The notes: a model not told the origin generated them from the letters alone. A stretch of 64,000 bases of DNA from Omphiscola glabra (GCA_964017045.1 OZ024807.1:6386481-6450480); one strand, 5' to 3'. Positions 11,664 to 23,716 are shown, numbered from the stretch's first letter. A program made the numbers and translations.

Positions 11664-12432
11664 CTAAACTTCTTGGTGGCGTGTGCATGTTTTTTTTTTA
11701 GAGCAGCCATCTTTGTTTGGAGCCTTCCTGTGCGGTTGGGTCGATGATATTTTTCGTAATTCTCAACTAGAGAAGCTTTAATTTTTGCAATCCAGCGGAA
11801 AATTGCTAAATGTTTTTAAAAATATTTTCGAAAAATTAATGTTGTTGGGGCTTCGGTTTTGGGAGAGGGGGGGGGGTTGGAAAGAGGTCGGTGGAGGGAG
11901 CGTATCTTGAGACTTGTCTTAGTTGGCAATACCAACTTCCAGCCACTTAAAATTCCTACCCAGCCACACCACCGCTCGTTCTTTTCACTCTAATATCCTA
12001 TGTATAATAAACAGTAGAAAATCGGGTGAGTATTTGTCTATGATTTCGGGGGGTTTGTTGTGACCTGTGGCATGTCAGCCCCCCCCACCCCGTGTTATCG
12101 ATGGGGGCGGGCCACCCAAATCGGCATCTGCCTTCGTCGAAAATAACATTGTTGGGGGGGGGGGCGCGGAAATGAATCCCGCGAATAATGCTTTTGAGAT
12201 GGATGCATTGCCAGACCTGTACGTCTCTGGAGCAGGAAGAGACCCACGACGCCATGCCATCGATACATGGGAGATTGTAGGGTTCCTCACACAGTGGTGT
12301 TAAGGGGATTGGAATGTTGGGAAAAAACGTTGCTTAGCAGACGAGGACAGAGTAATATGTTTACGTGATCTGGTGTTGAAATTTGAATAGCGGATGCAAC
12401 ATAATGAAACAAATAAATAATAGCTAAAAAAA
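11664..12432. other. Non-coding stretch, no gene seen
   Basis: Contains two G-runs and one C-run of 8-10 bases near 11870, 12080 and 12155. Short overlapping frames only. Confidence 0.5.
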
Positions 12433-12675
12433 ATGAGTTTAAAAAGCTTTTCGAAACCGCTACCTTTAAGGTCCATAAGCGGACATCGTTACAGTTCCTG
12501 GCAACAGCTTGGTTTGTGTTCAGTGATGATAGCAGGCATCGTGTTGACGAAACTCATCTACCCACTTTATGACAACCTATCTGGTTTACTGATAGGTTTT
12601 GTTCTTTTTGTTTTTTGTGTGTGTTTACTTTATTGTTACAAATGTTTCAATTCAATGCGGCTTTTGTTAAGATAA
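12433..12675 (+). CDS. Possible 80-residue membrane-protein ORF, unrecognised
   Basis: A complete, non-repetitive ATG-to-TAA frame that follows an A-rich leader. It starts MSLKSFSKPLPLRS. Residues about 28-72 are hydrophobic, with GLCSVMIAGIVLTKL and LLIGFVLFVFCVCLLYC as likely membrane segments. I recognise no family. AT-rich DNA readily yields hydrophobic chance ORFs and there is no promoter or homology evidence, so this is weak. Confidence 0.17.
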   Translation: MSLKSFSKPLPLRSISGHRYSSWQQLGLCSVMIAGIVLTKLIYPLYDNLSGLLIGFVLFVFCVCLLYCYKCFNSMRLLLR

Positions 12676-12807
12676 GATTGAAACTTATTGATCTCTTGAG
12701 TTTTTGTTAATGTTTTAATTGCATTGTGCATATTCATTTTCAGCACATAAGTAAAGACATTTTTTAACCGAGAAAACATTTGACAACTAGAAATAAATAC
12801 ACATTTA

Positions 12808-12868
12808 AACACAAGATATCTAGCGTGAACACAAGATATCTAGCGTGAACACAAGATATCTAGCGTAA
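12808..12868. repeat. 20-bp tandem repeat, three copies
   Basis: Three near-identical copies of ACACAAGATATCTAGCGTGA in an AT-rich setting. Confidence 0.9.
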
Positions 12869-13310
12869 AAGCAGACACCATAAACAAACAAACAAAAATA
12901 CTTTAAAATTGTCACTACCTTAGAGACACTGTTGAGTCAGTTCGGGGTCATTTAGATTTGGTAACCCCGCTGGGTTTGTTTTTTTGTTTGTTTTATTTTG
13001 TGTGTGCAGGGTGGTGATAAATTCTCGTAAATGGGGAAAAGTATTTTTGTTTATATCTTCCGGTCTTAATTTTAAGGGAAAGATTTCGCCCTAATCGAGC
13101 TGATCTTAAGTATATATCTATTATAAAGAGTTCCCCGAATAATTTTATTTAAAAAAAAAAATTTAACAACAGCAATTATTCTTCAAATAGTTTTTCAAGT
13201 GAATGATTCTGTTGCCATTATGAAAATGTAAACCGGAGTTTTGCTAGCAAAGGTTCCCCACCCCCCTGCCAACTGGACAACGGCGGCTTCTCTCATGGTA
13301 CTTTACGAAG
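12869..13310. other. Non-coding stretch, no gene seen
   Basis: AT-rich unique DNA with T and A homopolymers. Nothing identified. Confidence 0.55.
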
Positions 13311-13494
13311 CTGTTGCCTCTTTAAGCCAGCTGTTGCCTCTTTAAGCCAGCTGTGGCGTCTTTAAGCCAAATGTTGCCTCTTTAAGCCAGCTGTTGCCTC
13401 TTTAAGCCAGTTGTTGCCCCTTTAAACCAGTAGTTGCCTCTTTAAGCCAGCTGTTGCCCCTTTAAGCCAGCTGTTGCCTCTTTAAGCCAGCTGT
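13311..13494. repeat. 20-bp minisatellite carrying CAGCTG
   Basis: Nine copies of CTGTTGCCTCTTTAAGCCAG. Most junctions between units create CAGCTG, the palindromic core of an E-box. Confidence 0.93.
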
Positions 13495-14509
13495 TTTTAT
13501 CATATTACATATTAAATATATAATATTTTAAAATATTTTTTTAAAAGTCATTCAGTGCTTTTCTCACTCGGTTCATCTTTTTTCTTAACCACCATTCATC
13601 ACCCTTCCTCTCAGCCCAAACCCTCACTTGTAAAAAGAAAAATAAAAAAAAGAGAGAGAGAAAATCCGTGTAGTATCACTCATTTTTCGTACCCTCACCT
13701 TCCACTTTGTATCCCTTATCATTAATATTTATCATATTTCGGACATTATCCTGATGGGGCCAGCCACAGCTCCACCACCCTCTCCGCAGCCCCTTTCCCC
13801 ACTTTCCATAAACACTTGAGATTTCTCTCTTGTCAGACAGGACACTGCAAGTACTTGGGGGTTTGACTTAGAAGCTCTTGTAGTCCCCCCTGCTCCGGGT
13901 TTGTTTATTGATAGTGATAGATCGGCGCTCACTGTTATTTCAAGGGGAGTTGTTGGGGGGGGGGGGGGGGTCACTCTAATGGCTTACAAAGAGGGCACTG
14001 CTAGGCCGTGACGTTTCAGATACGGTGTGACAAGGGCCGCTACAACAGGGCGTGTCAACTGATTTGTTCTTATGGCATTTTTTTATCACTCTGTGCCGCC
14101 CTTAAATATAGCGACCCCCCCCACATAAATAGCGACCCTCACATCCATTTAGTTACTCCCATGCCCACATAGTGACCCCCCACATCCAATTTCATGAAAC
14201 CAAGATTTCCCGATTTTTAAAAATTTTAATTTTCTTTTTTTTTTCTTATGTTGAAGTTGAATTTTATTGCTTATTAATAAATCCCATCTCCCCCCCCCCC
14301 CCGATTACCCCGCGCCCTCCCCTCCCCCCCCAAAAAAAAATTAGAAAAAATAATTTAAAAAGTATTTTAGCAAAATAAGTTTTTTTTTTTTTAATATTTA
14401 AATATTTTTAAAAAATCACTCACAAGCCACACGACAATCCAAACTTTTTTTTGGTAGTTTTATTTTGGTGTGGTAAAACTTTATTGGAAATAAAATCGTC
14501 TACCTAGAG
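13495..14509. other. Non-coding stretch with simple repeats
   Basis: Holds a 16-G run (13955-13970), a C-run near 14290 and a short degenerate CATAGCGACCCCC repeat at about 14105-14190. No gene. Confidence 0.55.
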
Positions 14510-14706
14510 CAGCGGTTCTCAACCTGTGGGTCGAGTCCCCTTTGGGGGTCGCACGACCCTTTCCCAGGCGTCGCCTAAGACCTCTTGAAAACACATATGC
14601 TCTACAGTTATGAAGTAGCAACGAAAATAATTTTGTGGTTGGGGGTCGCCACAACATGAGGAACTGTATTAAAGGGTCGCGGCATTAGGAAGGTTGGGAA
14701 CCACTG
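14510..14706 (-). mobile_element. SPIN-like non-autonomous hAT element, copy 1
   Basis: A 197-bp element with terminal inverted repeats: CAGCGGTTCTCAACCTGTGG at the left and GGTTGGGAACCACTG at the right. Inside it, on the minus strand, are GCCGCGACCC, TGAGGAACTG reversed and TTGCTACTTCATAACTGTAG-type sequence, all matching my recollection of the SPIN consensus. It has no coding capacity. No clear 8-bp target duplication remains, so this copy is older than the one at 34157. Confidence 0.82.
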
Positions 14707-15216
14707 CAAGAATGTCATAAGTGCCAAGTCTAAAGCTGTCATGTATGGAGATTTTTATAGTGGGCTATCAGGGTTGTTTTTCCCCTCTCTCAAAAAAAAA
14801 CTAGTTTTTTTTTTTTTACTTTGTTAGTTTTGTTTGTTTGTTTTTCTACTCTGCACAGCTACCATTTCGGGCATTGTATATTGAATGTATATTTTAACTA
14901 TGATAAGAGTTAGAAAACTGCAAAACTCGGCGCTGGTAATTTTGTCACTGAGTACATTCTTGCCCTCGGGGGACGACGTCATCTCATGCCGCACCATTAG
15001 CTTTTCATTTGTCATGACGTCATTTCATTCGGGTTTGGCGTGTGGGGGGGGGGGGGGGGAGAGGGTTTACTAGAGTAACTCCAAATAAAATACTGTCTAA
15101 TGAAACGTAGAAAGCACATAAAACTACTCGGTGAGCAGCGAGTAAGGCAAAGCTCGTGCTTCTCTGTGGGTGTCAATGAAGGCGGTCAGCCTCCGTTGGC
15201 CACTGATAAAAGTGAT
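14707..15216. other. Spacer between two SPIN-like elements
   Basis: Unique DNA with a T-run, a 16-G run (about 15043-15058) and one consensus cAMP response element, TGACGTCA, at 15015-15022. No gene. Confidence 0.55.
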
Positions 15217-15415
15217 CAGCGGTTCTCAACCTGTGCGTCGGGACCCATTTGGGAGATCCAACGACACTTTCCCCAGAGGTCGCCTAACACCATCGGAAAG
15301 CACATCTACTATACATTTATGAAGTAGCAACGAAAATAGTTTTTGTTTTGGGGTCGCCACAACACGAGGAACCGTATTAAAATTATCGCGGCATTAGAAT
15401 GTTTGAGAACCGCTG
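15217..15415 (-). mobile_element. SPIN-like non-autonomous hAT element, copy 2
   Basis: A 199-bp element bounded by CAGCGGTTCTCAACCTGTG and TTTGAGAACCGCTG. It shares ATGAAGTAGCAACGAAAATA and GGGGTCGCCACAACA with copy 1 and has the same orientation. Flanks match at only about half of 8 positions, so the duplication has decayed. The internal sequence is more diverged than copy 1. Confidence 0.8.
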
Positions 15416-15793
15416 CATTAGATATTTAGCCGTATTTCACAAAAAAGTATGTTATGGAAATATGTAGCTCCAACAAGACCACGACCATGGGGCGTACTTA
15501 AAGAAGACTACCATGATAGATTAATTAGACACAAACGAGTTGTGCAAATAAAATAATCTACGTTCAGCTTTTTGGTAACGACCATGCGGAAGGCAAACGT
15601 AAACGTTCAGGCTAATGCATTCAGCATTTAAAATATCATAAAATAAATTTACATAAAATATAAATGCCTGTATCCTACGTAAAAAAAAAAAAAAAGAGAG
15701 GAAAATTAGAGTGGGATCAAGTGGACAAAAATAAAGTTCAGAAGAACGGAAAGGAGTTGAGTGGAAGACAACCACGCTGAAAAAGACATTGAA
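15416..15793. other. Non-coding stretch, no gene seen
   Basis: AT-rich unique DNA. The 84-codon minus frame here is composition-driven and unrecognised. Confidence 0.5.
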
Positions 15794-15875
15794 GTATTGC
15801 AGACCTGTTTACCCTCAAACTCTTAAAATCATACATTGTACGCTAAAATCGTAAGAGTAAACAGGTCTGGTATTG
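15794..15875. mobile_element. 6-bp-TSD MITE family, 70-bp deletion form
   Basis: Element 15800-15869 begins CAGACCTGTTTACCCTCAAA and ends AAGAGTAAACAGGTCTG, with 13-bp perfect terminal inverted repeats. It is flanked by the exact direct repeat GTATTG (15794-15799 and 15870-15875). Two further members (19273 and 26212) also carry perfect 6-bp duplications, so the size is a family property. The superfamily is not identified; hAT would normally give 8 bp. Confidence 0.85.
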
Positions 15876-15993
15876 TAAAATTTTTGAATTTGGTTTATAC
15901 CGCATAACGTAATCGTAACGAATCCCCAATTAACACAATGTTACAATGGCACGCCACGACTCACCCAATGATACAGTGATAAGCCACGGTCAC

Positions 15994-18824
15994 ACATCTT
16001 AACACTGACTTGGACACGGGAACCATCTTAACACTGACTTGGACACGGGAACCATCTTAACACTGACTTGGACACGGGAGCCATCTTAACACTGACTTGG
16101 ACACAGGAACCATATTAACACTCACTTGGACACGGGAACCATCTTAACACTGACTTGGACACGGGAACCATCTTAACACTGACTTGGACACGGGAACCAT
16201 CTTAACACTGACTTGGACACGGGAGCCATCTTAACACTGACTTGGACACAGGAACCATCTTAACACTCACTTGGACACGGGAACCATCTTAACACTGACT
16301 TGGACACGGGAACCATCTTAACACTGACTTGGACACGGGAACCATCTTAACACTAACTTGGACACGGGAACCACCTCAGCACTGACTTGGACACGGAACC
16401 ATCTTAACACTGACTTGGACACGGGAGCCATCTTAACACTGACTTGGACACTGGAGCCATCTTAACACTGACTTGGACACGGGAACCATCTTAACACTGA
16501 CTTGGACACGGGAACCATCTTAACACTGACTTGGACACGGGAACCATCTTAACACTGACTTGGACACGGGAACCATCTTAACATTGACTTGGACACGGGA
16601 GCCATCTTAACACTGACTTGGACACGGGAACCATCGTAACACTGACTTGGACACGGAGCCATCTTAACACTGCCTTGGACACGGGAGCCATCTTAAAACT
16701 GACTTGGACACGGGAACCATCTTAACACTGACTTGGACACGGGAACCATCTTAACACTATTTTGGACACGGGAACCATCTTAACACTGACTTGGACACGG
16801 GAGCCATCTTAACACTGTCTTGGACACGGGAGCCATCTTAACACTGACTTGGACACGGGAACCGTTCTTAACACTGACTTGGACACGGGAACCATCTTAA
16901 CACTGACTTGGACACGGGAGCCATCTTAACACTGACTTGGACACTGGAGCCATCTTAACACTGACTTGGACACGGGAACCATCTTAACACTGACTTGGAC
17001 ACGGGAACCATCTTAACACTGACTTGGACACGGGAACCATCTTAACACTGACTTGGACACGGGAACCATCTTAACACTGACTTGGACACGGGAGCCATCT
17101 TAACACTGACTTGGACACGGGAGCCATCTTAACACTGACTTGGACACGGAGCCATCTTAACACTGACTTGGACACGGGAGCCATCTTAACACTGACTTGG
17201 ACACGGGAACCATCTTAACACTGACTTGGACACGGGAACCATCTTAACACTGACTTGGACACGGGAACCTTCTTAACACTGACTTGGACACGGGAACCAT
17301 CTTAACACTAACTTGGACACGGGAACCACCTCAGCACTGACTTGGACACGGAACCATCTTAACACTGACTTGGACACGGGAACCATCTTAACACTGACTT
17401 GGACACGGGAACCATCTTAACACTGACTTGGACACGGGAACCATCTTAACACTGACTTGGACACGGGAACCATCTTAACACTTACTTGGACACGGGAGCC
17501 ATCTTAACACTGACTTGGACACTGGAGCCATCTTAACACTGACTTGGACATGGGAACCATCTTAACACTGACTTGGACACGGGAACCATCTTAACACTGA
17601 CTTGGACACGGGAACCATCTTAACACTGACTTGGACACGGGAACCATCTTAACACTGACTTGGACACGGGAACCATCTTAACACTGACTTGGACACGGGA
17701 GCCATCTTAACACTGACTTGGACACGGAGACATCTTAACACTGACTTGGACACGGGAGCCATCTTAACACTGACTTGGACACGGGAACCATCTTAACACT
17801 GACTTGGACACGGGAACCATCTTAACACTGACTTGGACACGGGAACCATCTTAACACTGACTTGGACACGGGAGCCATCTTAACACTGTCTTGGACACGG
17901 GAGCCATCTTAACACTGACTTGGACACGGGAACCATCTTAACACTGACTTGGACACGGGAGCCATCTTAACACTGACTTGGACACTGGAGCCATCTTAAC
18001 ACTGACTTGGACACGGGAACCATCTTAACACTGACTTGGACACGGGAACCATCTTAACACTGACTTGGACACGGGAACCATCTTAACACTGACTTGGACA
18101 CGGGAACCATCTTAACACTGACTTGGACACAGGAGCCATCTTAACACTGACTTGGACACGGGAGCCATCTTAACACTGACTTGGACACGGAGCCATCTTA
18201 ACACTGACTTGGACACGGGAGCCATCTTAACACTGACTTGGACACGGGAACCATCTTAACACTGACTTGGACACGGGAACCATCTTAACACTGACTTGGA
18301 CACGGGAGCCATCTTAACACTGTCTTGGACACGGGAGCCATCTTAACACTGACTTGGACACGGGATCCATCTTAACACTGACTTGGACACGGAGCCATCT
18401 TAACACTGACTTGGACACGGGAGCCATCTTAACACTGACTTGGACACGGGAACCATCTTAACACTGACTTGGACACGGGAACCATCTTAACACTGACTTG
18501 GACACGGGAACCATCTTAACACTGACTTGGACACGGGAGCCATCTTAACACTGACTTGGACACGGGATCCATCTTAACACTGACTTGGACACGGAGCCAT
18601 CTTAACACTGACTTGGACACGGGAGCCATCTTAACACTGACTTGGACACGGGAACCATCTTAACACTGACTTGGACACGGGAACCATCTTAACACTGACT
18701 TGGACACGGGAACCATCTTAACACTGACTTGGACACGGGAGCCATCTTAACACTGTCTTGGACACGGGAGCCATCTTAACACTGACTTGGACACGGGAAC
18801 TATCTTAACACTGACTTGGACACG
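15994..18824. repeat. 29-bp satellite, about 98 copies
   Basis: A 2.83-kb array of CCATCTTAACACTGACTTGG plus ACACGGGAA. Common variants are GAGCC for GAACC, ACTGG for CGGGA, and a 28-bp unit with ACGGAGCC. Variant order is duplicated in blocks. ACACTGGAG and the downstream ACACGGAGCC recur at an offset of 1041 bp (16941 to 17982; 17144 to 18185). A rare CCACCTCAGC unit recurs at 955 bp (16371 to 17326). This is the signature of unequal exchange of multi-unit blocks. It is the largest array here. Confidence 0.97.
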
Positions 18825-19266
18825 TCTTCGACTGAAGCATTCTGAGGTGGGTTTGTTTTTTTTTTGTGTGAAAGGTTAACCTTTTGTTAACCAATCTACG
18901 GAAACCGAAAAGAAGAATCCGGTTGGTGAATGGTTGGTTCGTTTATTTTAACCATAATCGTGTTTGTGTATTAGCGAATGTTTTAGCCACACCCAAGAAA
19001 GTTCTTGAACAAATTGATTTGAACATACGGGGTTTTTCACTGATTGTTTGTGGGTCTTCCATGAACCTGCTCTAAAATGTATGGAATTAAATTTCGCGTT
19101 TTGTCAAATTTCTTTGGATAACAGCACATTTTAAAAACTTTATGTTATATGTATATCTTTCTTTTTTGCTGGCTTCCGTCCATCACAATGTGACGATTGT
19201 GTAGACTTAGCTGTGTGAAATCACAAGCCCTGGGATTTTTTTTCTTTAGGAGGGTTGCCTGGTTCT
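18825..19266. other. Non-coding stretch, no gene seen
   Basis: Unique AT-rich DNA. A 63-codon frame at 18884 is not recognisable. Confidence 0.5.
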
Positions 19267-19422
19267 TTGAACCAAACCTCTTTAAAAATCGTACAACATC
19301 ATCACATCATCAGTACATTATCTTAATAGTAAAAAAAAATAAGCATACAGTGCATATAATGTATACATCTCAAAATCGTACATTGTACGCCAAAATCGTA
19401 AGCGTAAACAGGTCTGTTGAAC
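19267..19422. mobile_element. 6-bp-TSD MITE family, 144-bp member
   Basis: Element 19273-19416 starts CAAACCTCTTTAAAAATCGT and ends GTAAGCGTAAACAGGTCTG. It is flanked by exact TTGAAC (19267-19272 and 19417-19422). Internal phrases CATTATCTTAATA and ATAATGTATACA also occur, reverse-complemented, in the copy at 26212, proving common descent. The left terminus has lost several bases compared with the others. Confidence 0.84.
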
Positions 19423-19466
19423 AGCAAATCACATCTCTCCACGCACCTTGAAGGCTGCGGCAAACA

Positions 19467-19685
19467 TCATATTTGGATGATACGGCTTGGCACCAGGAGC
19501 GTCGCTGGCGCTGCCGGAATTTTCAGTGTGTCCAGTGTGTCAATGGCATACCGCCTACGGGACTCCATCTCCGGTTTTAAATTTTGAGGGTTTGCCTTCA
19601 CCTAGACGAGTTGCCAGCCAAGGTTAACGAGCCCACTCTACCATGGGGTGCTGGTGATGGTGGTTTTGCCTGTCTAGGTTTTTGC
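19467..19685. repeat. Dispersed SINE-like repeat, copy 2
   Basis: Homologous to 4748-4930. It contains CTTGGCACCAGGAGCGTCGC, ACGGGACTCCATCTCCGG, AGACGAGTTGCCAGCC and AAGGTTAACGAG, then a GGTGATGGTGGTTTT stretch. It starts shortly after the MITE copy at 19273. The two copies differ by indels, so the family is not young. Confidence 0.55.
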
Positions 19686-20195
19686 TGATTGAAGTACAGT
19701 CCACAATCTTGAGATCGACTCAGTGTTAGACCGCTCCATCGCACATACCATATTATGTAAAGTGTCTATAATAGTGAGGTTCCATTTTAAATTGATTATT
19801 TGTTTCGGCGTTAAATGTAATTGTTTCTTTTACAAAAACTCTGTAATGCTTGTACCTACAAAACGAGGTCAGCACATTAAAAAAGAAAAAAAAAAAAACA
19901 GCTTTATCACTTGACAGCTAGTCAATACTATCAAACCCCCCCCCCCCCCCCCGACAAACCTACCCTAAGGACACCAAGTTTATTTTCTCCCCGCCACAAA
20001 TGACTACATCTCGTCGCTGGCCATTCAACAACACTTGACACACACACATCCGCGGTGCTAAACCAACTCGAAGACACCTTGTTCAAACACCATGTTTGTG
20101 GTAATGAACACAGTTTGGTTAGTTTATGTCTTATTGTGTCGGTGGCGAAGTTATGGGAGGGGGGGTCCTAGGGGAAAGAGTGGGGTGAGAGGGGG
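19686..20195. other. Non-coding stretch, no gene seen
   Basis: Includes a 17-C run (19936-19952). No supported gene. Confidence 0.55.
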
Positions 20196-20275
20196 CAGTG
20201 GTTCTCAAGATCTTTGATAATTTGTGTCAGTGGGTCTCAATAAGATAGTTAATGAAAGTCAAACCTTGAGAACTA
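20196..20275. mobile_element. Possible short hAT MITE fragment
   Basis: Starts CAGTGGTTCTCAAGATC and ends AACCTTGAGAACTAC, giving imperfect terminal inverted repeats related to those of the SPIN-like elements. It is only about 80 bp and a target duplication is not clear. It is followed by a T-run of about 30. Confidence 0.35.
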
Positions 20276-20279
20276 CACG

Positions 20280-20310
<31 letters not shown>

Positions 20311-20569
20311 TGTTTGTGTCTTGGTGTTTGGTGTTTTTATGGATTGGGGATGTGGTGTTTTATTAATGTTTTAAAACATTTTTTAATAGGCTGGGGAGGG
20401 GGCATACCTGTTGCACCTGGTGTTACTATCTGTAACTGCATAAGATCATATATTAAGTCATCTTATAGAACCGCAACTCAAACTAAACTGCACGTCACTT
20501 GCAATGTCATATTTTGTTTGTGTGTGGTCATTTTTTCAATTCTGAGTGTTCATTGGAACTCCCTGTTTC

Positions 20570-20795
20570 TCAGAACTTCCTGTTCTGTTTTGTCCTGTTC
20601 TGTTCTGTCCTATTCTGTCCTTTCCTTTTCTATCATTTCCTGTTCTGTCCTTTCCTGTTCTGTCCTGTTATTTCCTGCCATGCTCTGTCCTTTTCTGTCC
20701 TGTTTTGTCCTTTTCTGTTCTGTCCTGTTCTATTATGTCAAGTTCAGTCATGTTCTGTTATGTCCTGTTCTGCCCTGTTCTGTTCTGAACATTGT
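20570..20795. repeat. Pyrimidine-rich TCCTGTTCTG repeat
   Basis: Degenerate tandem of TCCTGTTCTG and TCCTTTTCTG five- and ten-base motifs. Open frames of up to 163 codons across it are low-complexity (C, F, S, L) and not genes. Confidence 0.88.
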
Positions 20796-20959
20796 GCTGC
20801 ATTGACCTGATCCTCGAAAACATGCGTTTTATTATCTTAAAATTCAAACCATCTAATGTTTATGGTATTGTCTGCCGAGACATTCGCTTCATTGTCTTGT
20901 CTTTTATTTTCAAGCTTAAGCTTACCTTACGCCACAGTTTACTTTGCATGGCTCAAAAG

Positions 20960-21209
20960 CAGTTCCTAATATATTATCCTCAAATTGCTCAGTTCCTAAT
21001 AATAATACATTATCCTCAAATTGCTCAGTTCCTAATATATTATCCTCAAATTGCTCAGTTCCTAATATATTATCCTCAAATTGCTCAGTTCCTAATATAT
21101 TATCCTCAAATTGCTCAGTTCCTAATATATTATCCTCAAATTGCTCAGTTCCTAATATATTATCCTCAAATTTCTCAGTTCCTAATATATTATCCTCAAA
21201 TTGCTCAGA
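20960..21209. repeat. 30-bp AT-rich minisatellite
   Basis: Eight copies of AGTTCCTAATATATTATCCT plus CAAATTGCTC. One unit is expanded by three bases (AATAATAATACATT). Open in both strands because unit lengths are multiples of three. Confidence 0.94.
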
Positions 21210-21734
21210 CAACTAAAATCTCATTTTTTATTTTCTTTTTAAAATCAGTGACACTTATTCTTTTTTAAAAACATTTAAGTGGTCTGTCCGTCTCGTGAGG
21301 GTCCCCCATCCGTCTTGTAAGGGTACCCCATCCGTCAAGCTTATTCTCGCCAATGTACCACCAGTGTTGACTTAAGCCCCAGCACCGATACGCCTGTGTT
21401 TACACACCTTCTGCCGCCTGCGCCGCTTTCTCGTTTGGAGGAACAAGGGGAGGGGGAATAATTCACCATCATGCTCTGCCCTTGTCAATCTCTTCACCTT
21501 TTAAATATTTGCTCCCATCTCCCGGGCTACGGGTCCCCGCGTCTTGACTGCCTGTAGATAGACTCTCGATTGTGTTGTTAACATATTAACATTATGTTAA
21601 CTTTCTCTGCCACCACTATCTTGACGGGTGGCGGGAAGGGGGGGGGTGACCAGGGATGTGGTTTGGGGGGGGGGGGGTGGGCTTGTTGAGGCGGACTGAA
21701 GTGCTTGGACAAGCATTGTTGAATACTTAACCAT
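21210..21734. other. Non-coding stretch, no gene seen
   Basis: Contains a short duplication of GTCCGTCTCGTGAGGGTCCC-like sequence near 21282-21330 and G-runs near 21640-21680. No gene. Confidence 0.5.
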
Positions 21735-21876
21735 AAAGACGTGTGAATAGTGTAAGACAAAAGTTGTGTGTATAGTTCATAAATGCATTGCGTATATTGT
21801 AAGGACAAAATTGTGCGTATCTTGTAAAAATAAATTGTGAGTATAGTTTAGGACTAAATTGCGTATATAGTGTAAG
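21735..21876. repeat. Degenerate 35-40 bp repeat
   Basis: GTGTAAGACAAA, TTGTGTGTATAGTT and related phrases (AAATTGTGCGTATCTTGTAA, AAATTGTGAGTATAGTTTAG) recur four or five times. It ends in a 14-C run and an A-run. Confidence 0.72.
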
Positions 21877-23214
21877 ACACCCCCCCCCCCCCCAAAAAAA
21901 AAACAAAAAAAAAAAAAAAGTTGATTAAATCACACACTCTCGACAAGATTGCTAAGTCATACGTTTGTTTTGCCGTCGTAAAAATGGGTGCATGTATCCG
22001 AATTTAACATGGGAGATGGTCATAGAATTGGGGACAGAGAGAAATAGAGAGAGAGAGAGAAAGAGGAGGGATGACATAACTCACTCCATTTGACACGTGA
22101 TGAGGATTTGAACTAGACGCCTTGCACTTTTCTTTCCTCGCTAACATTTAGCGTTTATTTAAAGACTCTCCTGGCTATGGCCACTTAATTCGTTTGTTTC
22201 AATTTTTTATGGGTGCAAATCAGTTTTCAGTTATTTAAAAAAATAAAAAGAAAATGTTCACGTCATTTTTTCCCCCCTTTACTCTAAAGTTTCTTATCTT
22301 GAAGTTGCATCCAATCAAGCCGTCTATGTGTTCTCAAGATTGTTTCCCCAAGGCTTGAACGAACGCCGCCTCTGCTCCATCGTGTTGCGTCATAAATTCT
22401 TAAACCAACGTGTCTCAATAACATTTCCGGAACATAGCTGAGTTCAATGACTCAATAAAGGAATCTCTGCAAGTTTAACTCACTATTTTACGTGCCCGGA
22501 AAGCAAGCGATGTTGCACTCGCCAACTGAATGTCGCGACTCGCGAACTCCAAAAAGGGGCTTCCTCGCCAATGAATTTCTTTGTCCGCGCCCCCAACCGC
22601 GGACCCCACCGTTATGTCTTAGTATTGTCCAGGAGCGAAGACGGATTGCCTCGTTGGGCCCATTAGGCGTGTGTAGGTTTGGGTGCAAGGAAATATTTCA
22701 ACACTTACTTAATGGCACTTGACATGGCGACCAGTGCGACTGACCACTTCCGCGCAGTCGTGTTGTTTCAGTGTCGTCCATCTTGGAATGAGTTGGGGGG
22801 GGGGGGGTGGGGGTGGATAAGCTGACAGGGATGGAAAGGTCCTAGTTCTGGTCACGTGGTCTGGTTTTTTTCGTCTCCATACATCTGGGTTTAGGTGCTA
22901 CGTTAGATCGTGTTGGTCGGAGTCAAAGTTATAAAAATATCCTAACTATGCGAATGAGTCCGAAAAAGGAGAGCGAGTTTCTTGCAAATATTCTACATAC
23001 AAACTAAATTTATTATAAATGATTAAGTTATATATACATACATACATATATATATATATATATGAGGAAAAAATGGAGTTGATCTTAAAAATAATGTTTT
23101 AAAAGATAAATAAATGCAGGCTTTATTGACGCTTTGATTTTTGGGGGATATGGTATTTTTTATTATAATGTAGCGATAGGCTATCAACACATAAGTGTCG
23201 TTCTCGTCCTTGAC
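21877..23214. other. Non-coding stretch, no gene seen
   Basis: Includes a GA microsatellite near 22045, a G-run near 22796 and an AT microsatellite near 23040. A GC-richer patch (22490-22720) has overlapping frames of 66 and 76 codons on opposite strands and neither is recognisable. Confidence 0.5.
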
Positions 23215-23420
23215 CAAAGGGGTCCCCAACCACCGTGCCGAGGACAGGTGCCGCCCCGCTGCCTACTACGAACTGTGCCGCACAGTGTCACGGGGCGGTT
23301 TTTAAATTGTTTAAAAAAAAAAAAGATTTTCTCCCACTTCACAGTCAGGTCCAGGTCCGTGGAGAAAAATTTGTCTACCTCAAAACCGGTACCGGATGCT
23401 AAACAAGTTAGGGACCACTG
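23215..23420. mobile_element. hAT-like element remnant
   Basis: Left end CAAAGGGGTCCCCAACCACC and right end GTTAGGGACCACTG are inverted relative to each other and match the widespread GGGGTCCCCAACC hAT terminus. The interior is GC-rich at the left and holds an A-run in the middle. No target duplication is visible and there is no transposase frame. Confidence 0.5.
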
Positions 23421-23716
23421 TTTTACGACATTTTCCGCGGTGGCCCAGGTATGTTGGACACAGGCAGTAGGGAGGGGGGCTGCACACCAGCAACGGTCTT
23501 TTAACTTATGTGCTTTAGCTCGGCCATTAGTTATTTGTGCCGGTACCATTTTTAAACAAGACTCGCAGCATGGAAACTTCATTTGACACTAATGTACACA
23601 AATAGCACGACGGTGTACTACAAGAGTGTACAACATGGACATGAAAGTGTGCTACAAGGAGGCACCATGTTTCACGAGTAAATCTTGATGTGGTACGTTG
23701 CGGTCGCTGAAAGCTG
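23421..23716. other. Non-coding stretch, no gene seen
   Basis: The 132- and 150-codon frames that run through this region into the hAT remnant are on opposite strands and have no recognised domain. Confidence 0.45.

Noticed and set aside
15994..18824. CRISPR-like array of short direct repeats
   Set aside because: Units are directly contiguous with no unique spacers, there are no cas genes, and the DNA is eukaryotic. The same applies to all other arrays here.
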